64,000 nucleotides of DNA, from contig NC_086378.1 of NCBI RefSeq assembly GCF_036588685.1, positions 13,619,578 to 13,683,577 on the forward strand, written 5' to 3'. Each line of letters begins with the position of its first letter. The stretch's first letter is position 1. Below the pieces are notes generated by a model, which saw nothing but the letters and a program-made list of their open reading frames with translations, ran no database searches and was not told the origin of the DNA. This document shows, in pieces, positions 46,720-60,232 of this stretch. The DNA is from Mytilus trossulus (lineage: Eukaryota; Mollusca; Bivalvia; Mytilida; Mytilidae). The position numbers were made by a program, and so were the translations under genes.

Positions 46720-49700
46720 ATGAGCAAAAGATGGTGGATTTTGTTAGGAGTTATTTTAGATTTCAAAGGTAGGAAGTCTTTTTTTTTTTTTATCAAAAGT
46801 CAGTAGAAAATATTTCTGTTTTAGTCCAAAATATATAAACATTAACTAGAGGATATTATATTTACATTTGTTTGTTGATGATTCTTCCTTTGTCAGAATG
46901 TGAAAATGTTCCTGATCAGTTCAATTCAAAATTAAAGAAAATAATTATAAATGATATTGTTCATTTAATCAACAATAGTCTAACTCGGTTAAGATGAAAA
47001 CAATATGTGTCAGGACATAGGCTAGTCTAATATCTGTTTTTCTCGTCCAGGCTTCGTTTTTATATAATATAAACGAATGAAAACATGATTTCCAAAATTA
47101 AAGAATATGTGTTTAAATTACATTTCTATTTTTTTTCAAACAATTACTAGGAGCAAATCAAGAATAGGGAATTATAAAAATGTGAGCTCGAAAATGTAAG
47201 CAATCAATGCGCAATTTTGTTTTATTAGCAAAAATGTTTTCTCAATAAATTGAAAACCTATTTAACTAGCCCATTTGAAATGAAAATTCAAATACTTAAA
47301 CTTTTTGTACAACGTTGGTTGACACATACAATATGAGACGGTAATGGTAATGCGCCACTCCTTGCAGTGAAACAATTGAATATTCTGACGCTAATAATCT
47401 ATTCTACAGATGTAATAATGGAATACATTTTATAATTAAGCTACATAATTGAGTTGTAGGATGAAACCTAGTTTTTCTAAAAAAAAAAAGCAACCTTAGT
47501 TTTAAATATGTATACCTGAATGGTCACTATGAATCTAACCAAGTTTGGACATTTTCGTACGATCCTTAGCTTGAAAAATAGCAAGGTGGCTGATACTTTT
47601 TATTATATTTTTGGAAAAAGGATGGAAAAAATTTTAATTTGGCAAAGTATAAAAAAAATCTATCTCAGGAAATATATACCTATGATCTACCTTAAATGTT
47701 GTTTTCGTCTTAAATATTAATACCAAAGTACGATGAATGAATATTTTAAGTAAAATAAACCAAAAATAAATAAAAACACAGTCTATGTGTTCTTTATTAG
47801 TATCATAAAATGATCAAATTACTGCAATAAGTATTACAGTTAAACCGATATATTTTCGAAAAATGATTTTTAAACAATCAATATAAGATATTAACATCTT
47901 TTAAATATTTATAAGAAAAGATAACACTTTCTGTTATGTATTAGGGGCGTGGTAATGATACACATATCTGTCATCATTGAAAGATGAAGAACGATTGTAA
48001 ACGATGCTACACAAGTTTAACGGTGGAATGCGTCTGAATGTTAGCACGCATATTTGTTACGTTTTTGAGGACGAGTGTTTAACAAACTATCGACATTCCC
48101 TCTTTTTGCCGACTTGTTTCTTTATGCGTCAGTAAAAAAGGCTAGCCTAAAATCTTTTTTCACTCGTTGAGGCTTCGTTTTTATATGATATAAACGAATG
48201 AACGATTGGATTCCAACGTGAACGAATATGTTTGAAAATAAAATTTCTTTATATTTTTCCAAACAATTAATAGAAGCAGATCTAGGTTTTATGTTATAAA
48301 TGGTGCATTATAAAAATGTGAGCTCGAAAATGTAAGCAATTAAAGCGCAAATCTTGTTTTTTTAACAAACATGTCTCTCAATAAAGTGAAAACTTTTTGA
48401 ACCAGCCAACTTGAAATGACAGTTCAAATACTTAAATGTTATTGTACGACGTGGGTTGGCAAATTCTATTGAAATATGAGAACGCAATCCGTCACTCCTT
48501 GCAGTAAAACATTTATCCAACAATAAAACGATAATTGAATTGAACATTTTGACGTTAACAGTCTATTCTCAAGATGAAAAAGGGAATACATTATCTTTTT
48601 TAGCAACATGATAAATAGTGTGGTAGAATATTATGAAACCTAGATTTCCTAAAAAGAAACACCCTTAGTTTTACTTGTGTATACTTGGACAAACGCAATA
48701 TAAGTAAATGATTTTAAAATTCATCTTAACTAAGACCAGAGTACGATGAATGTTTAAAGTAAACTAAAAATGAATAAGTTCTTTAGCAGTATCATAAAAT
48801 GTATATATTTTCTTTTAAGTATATTGAAATTACTGCAATAAAACTTATGAATAAACCGATATATTTTTAAATAAAGGTTTTTAAACAACTTCAAATTGAT
48901 ATTAAATATTAATCCCTTTTTACTATTTATTTGAAATGATAACGTTTTATGGAATGTACTAGGAACGTGCTCATAATACACTTCTCTCCAATCATGGCAA
49001 TCAGGAAGAACGCTTTAAAACGACGCTACACAAGTTAAACGGTGGCTTACAATAATTAGTTGACCGATATGGTGCGTCATTATGTCAACACACAAGCTAC
49101 ACGAGATCTTGAATTTTTAGAACTCAGGAATAATCGGGTCGTCAAATATGAAAATGTGTCTGTCTCCATGATTTGACTTATGCATATATCTATATATATA
49201 GAATAATCACACATTGTCTCGAAATATAAATGTCATTTGTACAAGGCTTAAAACCGGATAGAAAACGAGGATGTGCCGAGGATCTGTGTATCTTTTAATA
49301 TACTTAACAATGTTCAATCTATTTACCTGTGCTAATATGATCCTTTTGGTGGTATGACTATTGACGTGACACGAAAGTTGTGCATCCATCTATTAGGCGT
49401 TCCTTGTGAAAAAAGGGAGGGGGTCAAGATGCCCGATTTAAATTTTTTACAGTATTATATTAATTTGTTTACCTTTATATTTATATTTCAATCATTGTGT
49501 ACTAGTACGGCATTGTTTTTTAATACTATGGGCACTGTAGCTAGTTATAAAAGCAGATTTGATTCCCAATTTTCTTCGGAAAATGTCTGTATAAAATAAG
49601 GAATATGATTTTCTTATCTTAAAAGTACAATTTTCATATTGTCAGTAATTTGTAAGGACACTCAGACTTACGAATTTGAGTTGTAGTTCGGTATTGTAGT

Positions 49701-51381
49701 CTGAATTTACATGGCAGTTGATGATGTTTGTCAAAAGACGACTACCACGTAGCTAACCTATCTATGGTTGTTTGGCTGGCTAAATCCATGCTTATATGGC
49801 AATGTAAACAATATCGGGAAAAAAAACATTTTGCAACTTGAATACAGTACGAATAAACAGATGAACCTTCTGCGTAAAGAAACGTATCAATGAAAAATGT
49901 TATAGTAAATTCGAAAAAATTCACCATATAAACTGCACAATTACAACAGACATCTTCCATTCACGACAACACAGGACACCACAAACAGTGACGTATATAT
50001 AATCTTGAAATTCATACAATGATATGGAGCAAAATCCAATTATGCATAATTATTTTCACAATATTCATGATATTAGTCCAAATAATCATCATAATTATAA
50101 ATGTCTTAAAAGAGGAGCGAAATATACTTGTAAAGCTATTTTTGTTTAATGCTGTGACGACGTTATCATAATATTTAGTAACACACAATACTTTATCCAT
50201 GAAAAATAAAAATTTACTCGATTATACTGACAAAAATGACATATTTGTAATGTACCGAAAACACAATATTAAAACCATCAACGACAAGACTAACACAATA
50301 TCCAACCGTACACATAACAGAAAAATCATAACTCTACATACACGAATGTTGGATGTAGAAATACCGACACAGTTTCCAAAAGTTTATTTTGCATTCATTT
50401 AAATTGAAAATAAAACCAACCTATCATGTTTGTCTTTGTAGAGATCGAATGTTTTGTGTCATGTTATTCGTGCATAGAAGGTGAATCTAATACGAGATGT
50501 AATGTTGCTGGAACAATTTCATGTTATATAAATCAAACTTGCTACACAGAAGTTACAAGAAGACCTTTAGTAGTAAAGCGTTATACAAAAGTAAGTAAGA
50601 AACTCAAAGCAATAACTTCAAAGAGTGGAAAAAGTATTATAGCTAGATAAACGTCACTTGTATGACAATCGCATAAAATTCCATTGCATTGACAACGGTT
50701 TGTGATCAAACATGCAAACATAAAAAGAAAATCACAGAATGTTACCACGTCATGTTAAAGAAAGTAAAACAAACAAAAAACACAATCTGAGACGTCATAA
50801 AACTGTACGGTATAAAAAAATATTTTTGCAGTCATTAGAAAAAAGAAAAATAACAAAACAAAAAAACAAAACAAAAAAACGAACTCAAAGGAAAATTCTA
50901 AACTGAGAGTCCCTTTTTCACATGGCGAAACAAAAAGCTCAAACACATCAATCAATTTGAAAACCGCTGTCATATTCCTGATTTGAATTGGAATAGGCAT
51001 GTTTTATGTAAAACAAGGTAAACCTCTCACTTGTATGATAGAACAGTTAAACAGTGGGCAAAAAAAAGTAGACGTTGTACTTTAACTATAGGAATCTAAC
51101 ATAAAATCTAATTGACACCTGTACTTGAGGGAAGTATAAACAAGATAAAAGTATTCAAAATCTGATTTCATATTCATTTTCTGTATTTTTAGGGATGTAT
51201 GGACATTATGAACTGTACGACAAAAATGAATCTGAATGATAAAATGACTTGTGATGAAACACCATCCAAATGTACATATTGCTGTACAGCTGAGCTTTGC
51301 AATGCGTCAAACAAATCAACAAATATTCAAATAATGAAAATATTGTACCCATTAGTTTTCATATTTATTCATTTTAGTTGA
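46720..51381 (+). CDS. Ly6/uPAR-type three-finger protein, GPI-anchored (complete, three exons)
   Basis: Exons: 46720-46768, 50442-50590 and 51193-51381, with GT-AG introns in phases 1 and 0, giving 128 residues. Exon 1 encodes the start of a short signal peptide (WWILLGVIL). The mature part has the Ly6 cysteine pattern: CFVSCYSC at the start, single cysteines with CYINQTC, GCMDIMNC, TCDE, and the family's closing CC-x(4)-CN as CCTAELCN. A hydrophobic tail (KILYPLVFIFIHFS) fits a GPI-attachment signal. Such proteins sit on the outer cell surface or are secreted; members act in adhesion, receptor modulation or immunity, so the specific role here is unknown. Intron/exon layout (signal, first finger, rest) is the usual one for the family. 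Several N-x-S/T sites suggest glycosylation. Length is normal for the family. Confidence 0.88.
46995..49045 (+). repeat. About 1 kb duplicated block in intron 1 of the Ly6-type gene
   Basis: Copy 1 (46995 to about 48030) and copy 2 (48133-49045) share ordered segments, including AGGCTTCGTTTTTATAT, ATTATAAAAATGTGAGCTCG, AGTACGATGAATG and CTACACAAGTTTAACGGTGG. Divergence is substantial with indels, so the duplication is old. No coding frame is conserved between the copies. Confidence 0.82.
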
Positions 51382-51496
51382 CGTACGTTTATATAAGTAA
51401 AAATCCGAGACAGGTTTCAGCTTTTTTTATTCAATTATTCATTTCTGATAATTTGTACATGTAAAATATAATATAAATTTTAAAATGCTTATATGT

Positions 51497-52815
51497 AATT
51501 TATATACCTATATGGAGTTATTTTCTTTCAGAACGTCAGGTCATTCTTTTTCAGAATCAACCCGGACGATACCATGTTTCAATGGTATATGCTCCAAGGC
51601 ATAAAATAATGACCTGTGTAAGGTCATTATTTTCCTTGATTAACATGCAATCTATGATTTACTTCAAAATTTTATTCGTCTAATAGTTTTTTGGTGCCGA
51701 TTTGGATATTTATTTTCTAAAGTTCAACCGATGATAGATGTAAAAGAAACCGTCATTGTAGACCCGCAATTTAATTTTAGAAACAAATAACGTGAAGTTT
51801 TGTTGATTTATCGCTATAATAATTATAAAGAAACATTATCATATAGGTCAGATGAATTTTAATGTAGACTTTCATAAAAAAAAAATCCAGATTTAACATA
51901 TTCTTGTGTAAGATTTTGAAAATCTTATTGAGTCAAACTGAATAGGTTGATTGCTTAACGTCCAGTGGCAAATATCGCATGCATGTTCAGAACGATACAC
52001 ACTGAATAGGAAATCATACTGTGACCTACATGTATTTATATTCGTCTTCGTGTCAGTTAGTAACTTTTTTTAAATATATGTATACCTTTAACTCTATCAA
52101 ATGATCAACTAATAAAATAATCTTATATTCTATTGAATAACACGAAAGGGTCGGTGCCGAGGGTATATAATTTTATCCTGATTATCTTTTAATAAAATGT
52201 ATTGCTGTTCGAAAGACAATCTTTCTGAATTTTTCATTCGATTCAAGTAAAATGGTTAAATAAATAACAACTTTTCCGCGATAGAAATAACATAACAAAA
52301 CGAAAAAACAACACATACCCCTCCCCCTTTTCCATAAGCTAAGTGATACAATAAATAACTTACAATGTGTCTTGTATTTGTCATACACCGTTATCAGATG
52401 GTAATAATACATTTGTGTCTTAATTCATGCAGTTACAGTAACATTTTTATTGTGTATGGATAACAATTTTTAAAAGGTTTATATCTGAATTATTTAGTGA
52501 GTTTTATTTCACATTTTAAATGAGCCGCAGGGCGTATTAAACCTGAACGCATTAGAAAGGAAAATCCCACTTTAGTGTTGTCGGTAAAAAAGGATACTTA
52601 ATTTTACAAATCGTTATAAAATTAATATTTTTTGACGGTATATAAGTCAGATAATGCATATTTTAAGGTTTTTCTTGTCGTAGAACACACCTCGGGGTGT
52701 CAGGATTGTTCAAAGAAAGACCTCCCTCCGGTCGGTCTTTCATTTGATCAATCCTGTCACCCCTCGGTGTGTTCTACGACAAGAAAAACCTTAAAATATA
52801 CATTATCTATAACAT
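51497..52815 (+). mobile_element. 1.3 kb dispersed element with nested hairpin end (copy 2)
   Basis: This is the second copy of the element at 34785-36118, starting 115 bp after the Ly6-type stop codon. The right-end hairpin has arms 52650-52708 and 52748-52807, with the same inner hairpin (AAAGAAAGACC against GGTCTTTC). The frame at 52632-52817 is part of the hairpin. Confidence 0.88.
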
Positions 52816-52857
52816 AAATGTCAATTTAGAAGTGCATACTACTTACTGTGAATAATA

Positions 52858-53560
52858 AAGTAGAGGCACAGAGACACCAAAGGGGCATTCAAACTCATAA
52901 GTCATTAATGAACTGACACCGCCATGAGTAAGAAATCGGAGAACAAGCACCACGAAACCAACAAAAAACTTAGTTTATCTCCGGTGCTACAGAAAGGTAT
53001 GCAGATTCTGCTCCTCATGTGACATTCGTCGTGTGAGTCCTCACATTATGTTTGTATAAAGTGATAAGGCATTTCACAATAGCGGATTGATAATTGATTC
53101 TTTTTTATACCCTTGGAAATTACAAAACTCATAAACCATCTAAAAGGTAAATATTCTAATTCTGAAGCTTAACTCAATATGAAGTTTTGAAATAGAAACA
53201 ACTTATACTTGACAAAGGATAGACCAGACTGTTACTGAAATACACATAAAATAAACTCAAAGGATAAAACGATAAAACGATCAACACAAAACAAAACAAG
53301 TCGAAGTATATAATATATATACGCATTTTAATAAGGAATGAAAGATACCAAAGGGACAGTTAAACTTATAAATAGAAAATAAACTGACAATGCCATGGCA
53401 CAAAATGAAAAAGATAAACCGACAAACAATAGTACACATGACACAACATATAAAACTAAAGAAAAAACAACACGAACCCCATCAAAAACTAGTGGTGATC
53501 TCATGTGCTCCGAAAATAGTCTTATTCGGTAGGTCACATTCATGAAAGGGAAAGGAATTG
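52858..53560 (+). repeat. Dispersed repeat family D (two further copies)
   Basis: Copies at about 52858-53045 and 53325-53560 match 33825-34140 (for example ACCAAAGGGACAGTTAAACT and CATCAAAAACTAGTGGTGATC). The right copy abuts the 3' end of the reverse-transcriptase relic. Confidence 0.7.
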
Positions 53561-54654
53561 TAGCTACGACGTAAGGAACATATCCGATATCATTTGTGAA
53601 ACGGTTATTTCATAACCGTCAACCAACTCTTGATAGCGTCCGTAAAGTTTACGAAGGGATGATTTCAACTTCATCATTCGAAACTCTTGGTTTAGTAGCT
53701 TCCTTGTGAGCAGCAACCCTCTAACAAGAGAATCATGATAGGAAATGCAAGCACATCAATATTGCATCAATTGGGAGATTTATACTCAGTATGCAGGTGA
53801 TGCTGGAATGTTGCTACTTAGAAATGAAAAGTTCACAAGTTTACTCGTAAAGTTTTGTTTTCAACCGACCTTCATTGTCAATTTCTAGATGTAAGTCAAG
53901 ATATGAGGCCGACTTAAATGTATCTGTAATATCCTGTATCTCTAGTTCGATGGGATAGATGCGTTCCACATAGTCACCAAATTTTGAATTATTTAGTGAA
54001 AGAACATCATCTATACAGCGGAAAGTAGAGTTAAGGGATATAGCTACTTTCTGCATGAAGCCAGCCTCAAAGTAATAGAGAAACAAGTCGGCAAGAAGAG
54101 GGGCACAATTTGTTCCCATTCGAATACTGACAGTCTGTTGAAAAACACGTCCTCCGAACGTAACAAATATGTTGTCAATCTAAAAATCAAGCATCTTGAT
54201 AATGTCAGTTTCAGAGAATATTTTGTTTGAATCAGAGTGATTCTTTACAAAGTAGGATTTATCCCTCCTTAAGACCAGATACTTATATCTACGTTGGTCA
54301 TTCGTTTTTATAAAGCAAACCAATGCCAACTCTTTCAATTTGTCTTTTAGTTTGGAATGTGGAATAATTGTGTGACGAGTAGAAAAGTCAAATGTTTCAA
54401 TACTATTACAAGATGAAAGAGAGTTAGATTGTATGTACTCTAAAAGATCTTTGGAAATTTAAGCATCAACATCTGATTCACGCCACCTCTAGATCAAGCA
54501 GTTTCACAATAACATTGATGCCCGCTTTTAATTGCTGATTACATGGATGTTTATAATTTAGAAAGAGGTTTCATGGAGCACTTGGAAAACCCTGCAATAT
54601 ATCGTTGTTTGTAAGGACACTTATATTGTTTAGAATAACAATATTTTGGAATTT

Positions 54655-54790
54655 TGGGTTCTCAATGCTCTTCAATTTTTACTTGTTTGGCTTTATAACT
54701 ATTTTGATCTGAGCGTCACTGATGAGTTTTATGTAGACAAAACGCGCGTCAGGCGTATTAAATTATAATTCTGGTACCTTTGATAACTAT
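54655..54790 (+). repeat. Hammerhead-repeat fragment inserted in the reverse transcriptase
   Basis: It starts near TTCTCAATGCTCTTCAATTT, includes a hammerhead at 54711-54760 and ends TACCTTTGATAACTATT. The hammerhead keeps GCGTCA, CTGATGA and CGCGCG, but the GAAA box reads AAAA (G12 to A), so it should be inactive. It interrupts the reverse-transcriptase frame just after its LYWIP segment. Confidence 0.75.
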
Positions 54791-55497
54791 TAGGTATCCA
54801 ATACAGTGATGGAAGATCCAGTTCTTCATCTTTGGTTGAAATTCAAAAGGAACATAGAACAGACCTATGATTATCCAGGATTTCCTCTTTGGTAAGTGTC
54901 GTGAAGGTATATGTTGAGTTTCCAAGTGAATTTTCAATACCTAACTCGTTTATCAAGCAGTTAATGTAATGAGTTTTACACGACAACGATGTTGTTTGAG
55001 GCTTTATCTACGGGGACAACAACATATTTGTCATGGAGGTAGAATAAGTGTTTTGCAACATTTTGGTCTTTAAAGATTGACAAAGCATGGGCATTGATAG
55101 ACCCATTAAGTTTTTTAATTCTGATTTGTATCAACAATCTCACCGTCTTTATCCATTCTGAAATAGTGTCTACGTCTTTCTTTTCGTGCTAAGCCCTTTG
55201 CCTGGCATAATCCTCGACTGAATTCATCAAAATTTTAAAGTTGTATTTCCAATTGCTGGATTTAGGCTCACGATATTTTGGACCTTTTGATAACACATTT
55301 CGAAGACAAGTGTAATTAACAATGTTGAGGTCAGCATTAATAACGTGGTCAGTCGGATGTGTCAATTGGGAAATAACACAAGTACAATCAGGAGGTTTAG
55401 ACTTATAGTCGTCAAAATTGAGATCCTGCAAATAGTTTTGTTCGAAGTTTTGTAAACAGAAAATTTATTAAAATGACCATATAATTGATATTCATGT

Positions 55498-55580
55498 CAA
55501 CACCGACGTGCTGACTACTGGGCTGGTGATACCCTCGGGGACGAAACGTCCACCAGCAGTGGCATCGACCCAGCGGTGTA
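55498..55580 (-). repeat. 5' fragment of the hammerhead-repeat unit inserted in the reverse transcriptase
   Basis: It is the reverse complement of the 5' part of the 43109 unit (GGTCGATGCCACTG, GAGGGTATCACCAGCCCAGT). It matches 31370-31455 closely. It splits the reverse-transcriptase frame between the FNYKLL and MQDLNFDDYK segments. Confidence 0.75.
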
Positions 55581-56704
55581 AATAGTTATCAAAAGTTTGT
55601 AATTGAAAATTTTAGGTGCAATAGGTTTGGTATAGGTATAAGAAATGATTGGTGAACACTGGTATTTGAAATAAGGAGGTAATTTCGATTGAACTAATTT
55701 ATGATTAAGGATATTGCCTAAGTTGACACGATTTGTTGGCAAATGAAAGATCATCTCTCTTTTTCATCTTTTCCAATGCGGACTGGCTTAAAAAGAGAGT
55801 GACTTGCAATATCCACAATAATAGGTTCAAGTTTGTATCGGTTTGAATGAGGGTTTGTAACAGTTTGTAATTCCAAACATAAATTGAACAGAGAATGAAG
55901 TTTTAAACGGGGTAATGAATAAAGTTTCGTGCTAATGTGATGAATACCAAGCGGCTTTTATATAAATGACAGTAGGACATTAATAGAGACATCATGCAGA
56001 GAACGTGATGTAAAATGACGATAAACATGACTGCGTCTACGTCGAAGTGTAATATGTAATGTTCGATGTAAAGTAAGCACACAAATGCGCATAGTATTGT
56101 AATTTATAGATTTGTAAGGGTAAACCATTATTTCATAGCAGTACCAAGATATACATATTATATATATATAAGTTAAATGAATTTTGATTGTAGGAAAATT
56201 TTGTTGTTGTTCTTCTTTTCATCCCTGCAAAAGACAGTAAAATAAAAACAAGCATATTATCTGCGATTATCCACACAATAACATGGTTTTACTGATATAT
56301 AGATATATATGGCCCATTTAAATAACGATATATTTATTCTTTTTTATTTTGATCCTTACATAGTTTTGCTCACCAGTGATATTTTAAATTAAATAAAGTT
56401 TTTTTAACACTATCGCAATCTAAATGTAAATATATCTTACAACAAAAATGTACTTTTTCACAGATTAAATTGAAAAATGGGTGTTTTATTGGTACAAGGG
56501 TAGGATTTAAGTATATACGAGATAAGATGTCACTACAATTTTCAAAGAAAACTTCAAAGTGTAATTTGCATATAAAAGCAGTATTAACATGTTTATACAT
56601 TATGTGAGTAATTTCATTTCTTATACATATATTTAAATTCTTATACATATCAGTCCAAACATGTTAGATCTGGAAATTTGCGTATTATGTTTTTGTTTTT
56701 CCAT

Positions 56705-56791
56705 GGCCGGGATTCGAACTCATTATATTGAGATATCGTGACACCAAATCGCCTTGCACTTTGACCGCCGCTTGACCACCTAGCCTCTTAA
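56705..56791 (-). repeat. tRNA-derived SINE head (pol III A and B boxes)
   Basis: The minus strand has an A-box-like TGGTCAAGCGG (56768-56778) and a B-box AGTTCGAATCC (56710-56720) at tRNA spacing for a long-variable-arm type. The ends do not form an acceptor stem, so this is a SINE and not a tRNA gene. Its middle (GGCGATTTGGTGTCAC) recurs at 9935-9960. Confidence 0.65.
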
Positions 56792-58831
56792 AATAAAACC
56801 GAGGGTGTACTTTCCTCGTCAGTATCAATATAGAGTCGTAACACAGTACATGATTTAGAAGTCATGAAGATGATGGCATTTTACAGATCAGCTGAATTGT
56901 ATGTCTGTGTGTGTGTATAACTGATGCAGCAGGTTTAAGAAAAACTTTACCCTATTGAATCGGCTATGTTGGTAGGTTTTATGTGCCAAAATAACACATA
57001 ATAAATGCTTATATTTGGTATGCAGTGGTTCCAAAGCTTTTATCGTAAATAATTATGTATAAGAGTTTAAGTCAACAAAAACGCATTTTATTGGTTGGGT
57101 ACGTCATTTGATTGGTCCAGAATTTACAAAATGTATGACACAAGTCTTCGTTACAACTCCGTCTAGTCAGTTTTACTGTTTTAGCGGTTTTGGAGAAGTT
57201 TCGATCGTTTATGAGTAATGAACGATAAAAAATAAATTGGCACATGGTCGCATGCCAAGGTTTTACCTAGCCTAAGTGATTAATGGTCTGGTATGTCTAA
57301 ACGTTATAACCTCAAAAGTGTATTTTTCTTGAAAAGTGTTTTAGTTATCGCTGAAACATATGTTTCTGTCTAATAACTGACATCTAATTGATAAATATTT
57401 ACAATCTGTAATTTAGTTTAGTTTATCAGGGACTCACAATGGCTATAAGTGTTCGAGTTGATATTGATTTATCACTCTTTGAACATTATACATTTCCTCT
57501 GATAGTTGATGTGCTTTAGTTTGTAGTTTTTTATTTCAATTTATTAATTATGTATTTTCTCTCAATCGATTTATGACTTTGAACAGCGATATACAGCTGA
57601 TGCATTTATACCTAAAAGTAGTACATACATGATACTAATGACATATGTATGGACGTAAGCATGATTGGTTGATTTTTTACTAACGTCCTGTGGCAGCCAT
57701 TATATACATATTCAGATTAAGAAATTTCCAACATGTACAAGTTACAATTATTACTTAGCAATACACACGGTTATTTTCAAAAGTGTTGAAGTACCTTAAA
57801 TTTGGAAAATTAATTGTTTTGGAAGAACCATGAGCACGGAAATATTACCTTTCATTAGGTTGATCTGCGCTCTGAGAGACATAAAATATTCGAGTGATTT
57901 AATGTTCACATTCTGACCGGATGTGGCTGCAGAGTTATTCCTTCCTCACAGCTAAACAGATGTCCTACTTTTGCAAGGGTATTAATGCCGATCGAAAACA
58001 AACTTATTGAATATTAAGAGTTTAATTGAATCTTGTGTCGAAAAAAAGCATTCAACAATCCTCGTACAACGTTGGATATATATATATGATAAATATATTA
58101 ATGTCAAATAGTATGAGGATAACTTTTAATTGTTACCCTGTTTACAGTTGTTGTCTATTCGTTTGATGTGTTTTATCATTCGATTTTGCCATTTGACTAG
58201 GGACGTTCCATTTTAAAACTTACTTTTTGCTAAACGGTTTACTGAATATTATGAAGCTTTTATAAGATAATGCCTACACTGGAATTTGTAATATTTCTTC
58301 TCTGTATAAATGGCGAAAACGGTCTTTCATTTTTTTCATGAAGATTTATGGAAAGTTACTTATCATATTCTCTTTCCAAATATGCAAGGAAAAGTAGCAC
58401 ATTATGATCCTATTTCTCGCATTAGCGGTATAATAAATTACACCACAGAGTATTCTTTATGGGATATCATTCAACATCAAATCGTTATATAAGAATCACA
58501 GTCCTTTTTACATCTTACATCATAATCTAGGAAGTAATGATCACGTAATTATGCAGTATGTGTTTTTTTAAGTTAGTTTTGGTTCATTGTTTGTATTATT
58601 TATAACAGTGTTCAGAATAATTCACTTTGACCGACATTTCTGATCAAGAAACTGGTTGTGCTCAGAGATTCATTATAAACTTTGGCATTTTTTGGTTGCA
58701 TAACATTTTGTACCGCAGTCGCGGCCTAAATCAAATAGAACGTTAATCCCGCTGTAGCCTTTATTTCTATTATGTTAACTATAGAAATTGTTGCAAATAT
58801 CCTGTCCTTTGATTTGGTCGTTTAAAAAATT

Positions 58832-58955
58832 GGAAAAAGAAATGGAGAATGTGTCAAAGAGACAACAACTCGACCAAAGATTACAAAAAACTAACAGTCG
58901 AAGGCTACAAATTGGTCTTCAAGACAGCGAAAAAAATCCCGCACCCTAACGCACA
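58832..58955 (+). repeat. Dispersed repeat family B (truncated copy)
   Basis: It starts GAGAATGTGTCAAAGAGACA and runs to AAAATCCCGCACCCTAACGC, matching the first third of the copy at 41528-41900. Confidence 0.7.
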
Positions 58956-59639
58956 GATTCGGTAATAACCGATTTAGATTTTAAGTGTTGGACTGTACTG
59001 TTAACGAATTTCGTACTGTTTGTTTGTTGTTAAAAACACTTTCTTTGATTAATTGTAATCATGACACCCTATTGTTGGCAAATTTACAGAGATGACAAGG
59101 AGACAGAAGTCACTTCTGAATTTTATTTGATAGTTCTACACATTGGATTCGTTTCATTCCGTATTGAGCTGTGTAAATAAGATGGTTGATCTTTTTTACC
59201 CAATGATTTCCGTCCCTCCATATTCTACAAAAAGTGAGCAGGTCGTTTATTGTTGTACGGATCAACTGCTTCTGGAAGATTTAACTGAAAGCCAAATTAC
59301 CAGTAGTCTTTTAAAAAAAATAATACTTATTCATATTGCTTATTAATAAGAGGTAAGGCTGTGTTGCGCTATTCTTGTAGTTGAAACCAGCTACTGTGAT
59401 TTGATTGTTGTGCTCTGAACATTGTTTAGTATTTGCTTATTGAATTAATAGGAACGTAGGGTAAATGATGAGTATGTACTTAAATATTTTTGCTTCAGGG
59501 AAAACGATGAAAAGAAAAACATATCAATTTGCGTAAGTTTTGAATTTTCAAAAAAGAAACAAACATTGAACATCTGTGCAAACTATATCAATTATATACA
59601 TCCTAATAAAACTTTGGTTCCAATGCCTCAACACAAATA

Positions 59640-60130
59640 AAGGCAACAGTAGTATACCGCTGTTCAAAACTCATAAATCCATGGACAAAAAACAAAATCG
59701 GGGCAACAAACCAAAACCGAGGGAAACGCATTAAATATAAGAGGAGAACAACGACACAACACCGAAACGCAACAGCACACAGAAACGGACCAAGCAACAG
59801 ACAATACACCACGAGAATAACAAATATAACATCAAAACCAAATACATGAATATGGGATAGACAAGTACCGTGCCACGTCTTATCTCAAAAATAAGAGAAA
59901 ACAGAAACGACTCAACGTTAAAATGCAACACACACACAGAAACGAACAATATTATAACAATGGCCATCTTCCTGACTTGGTACAGGACACTTTTAAAGGG
60001 GAATAAAAGTGGTGGGTTGAACCTGGATTTAAGGCATGCCAAACCTCGCACTTTAATGGCACAGTTAAATATAACATTGAAATGAAAACAAAAAATTACA
60101 GGACTACAATACAAATAAAAAGCAGAACAT
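59640..60130 (+). repeat. Dispersed repeat family C (longest copy)
   Basis: It contains GAAACGCATTAAATATAAGA, TACCGTGCCACGTCTTATCT and TGGTGGGTTGAACCTGGATT. It is inverted relative to 33345-33650. The 144-codon minus-strand frame at 59731-60165 lies in this repeat and is shared in part with 33347-33607. Confidence 0.8.
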
Positions 60131-60187
60131 ATTAGACAAAGAAAAGCATGATCAATAGATAACAAAAAGCATCAGGTTTAAAATTCA

Positions 60188-60232
60188 ATACGCCAAAAAC
60201 GCGTCTAGTCCACACGAGACTCACCAGTGACG
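60188..60232 (-). repeat. Decayed hammerhead ribozyme motif
   Basis: The minus strand reads CGTCA, CTGGTGA, then GTC-loop-GAC, but the GAAA box is lost. It lies about 200 bp from, and inverted to, the intact copy at 60431. Confidence 0.6.

Larger units (their letters stand above)
53560..55790 (-). pseudogene. Decayed reverse transcriptase of a retroelement (Penelope-like or related)
   Basis: Reading leftward, recognisable pieces are 55754-55590 (PPYFKYQCSPIISYTYTKP), 55431-55189 (GPKYREPKSSNWKYNFKI, VEDYARQ), about 54880-54791 (DLPSLYWIP), about 54470-54185, and 54119-53841, which holds MGTNCAPLLADLFLYY and the catalytic box. That box reads CIDDV where the usual form is (Y/F)-x-DD. A C-terminal helix region continues to about 53575. 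An in-frame TAG near 54181, frameshifts and two inserted repeat fragments (55442-55585 and 54655-54790) show it is inactive. The arrangement recalls reverse transcriptases common in bivalve and amphibian genomes, which I believe are Penelope-like; the class is inference. Confidence 0.72.

Noticed and set aside
49354..49599. 81-codon plus-strand frame in intron 1 of the Ly6-type gene
   Set aside because: It has no domain or splice support and lies in intron sequence of a well-supported gene.
56705..56791. Functional tRNA gene
   Set aside because: A and B boxes are present, but the ends do not pair as an acceptor stem; it is a SINE head.
59731..60165. 144-codon minus-strand frame, the longest non-array frame
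   Set aside because: The same frame occurs in the inverted repeat copy at 33347-33607 and the sequence is a dispersed repeat; it has no recognisable domain.
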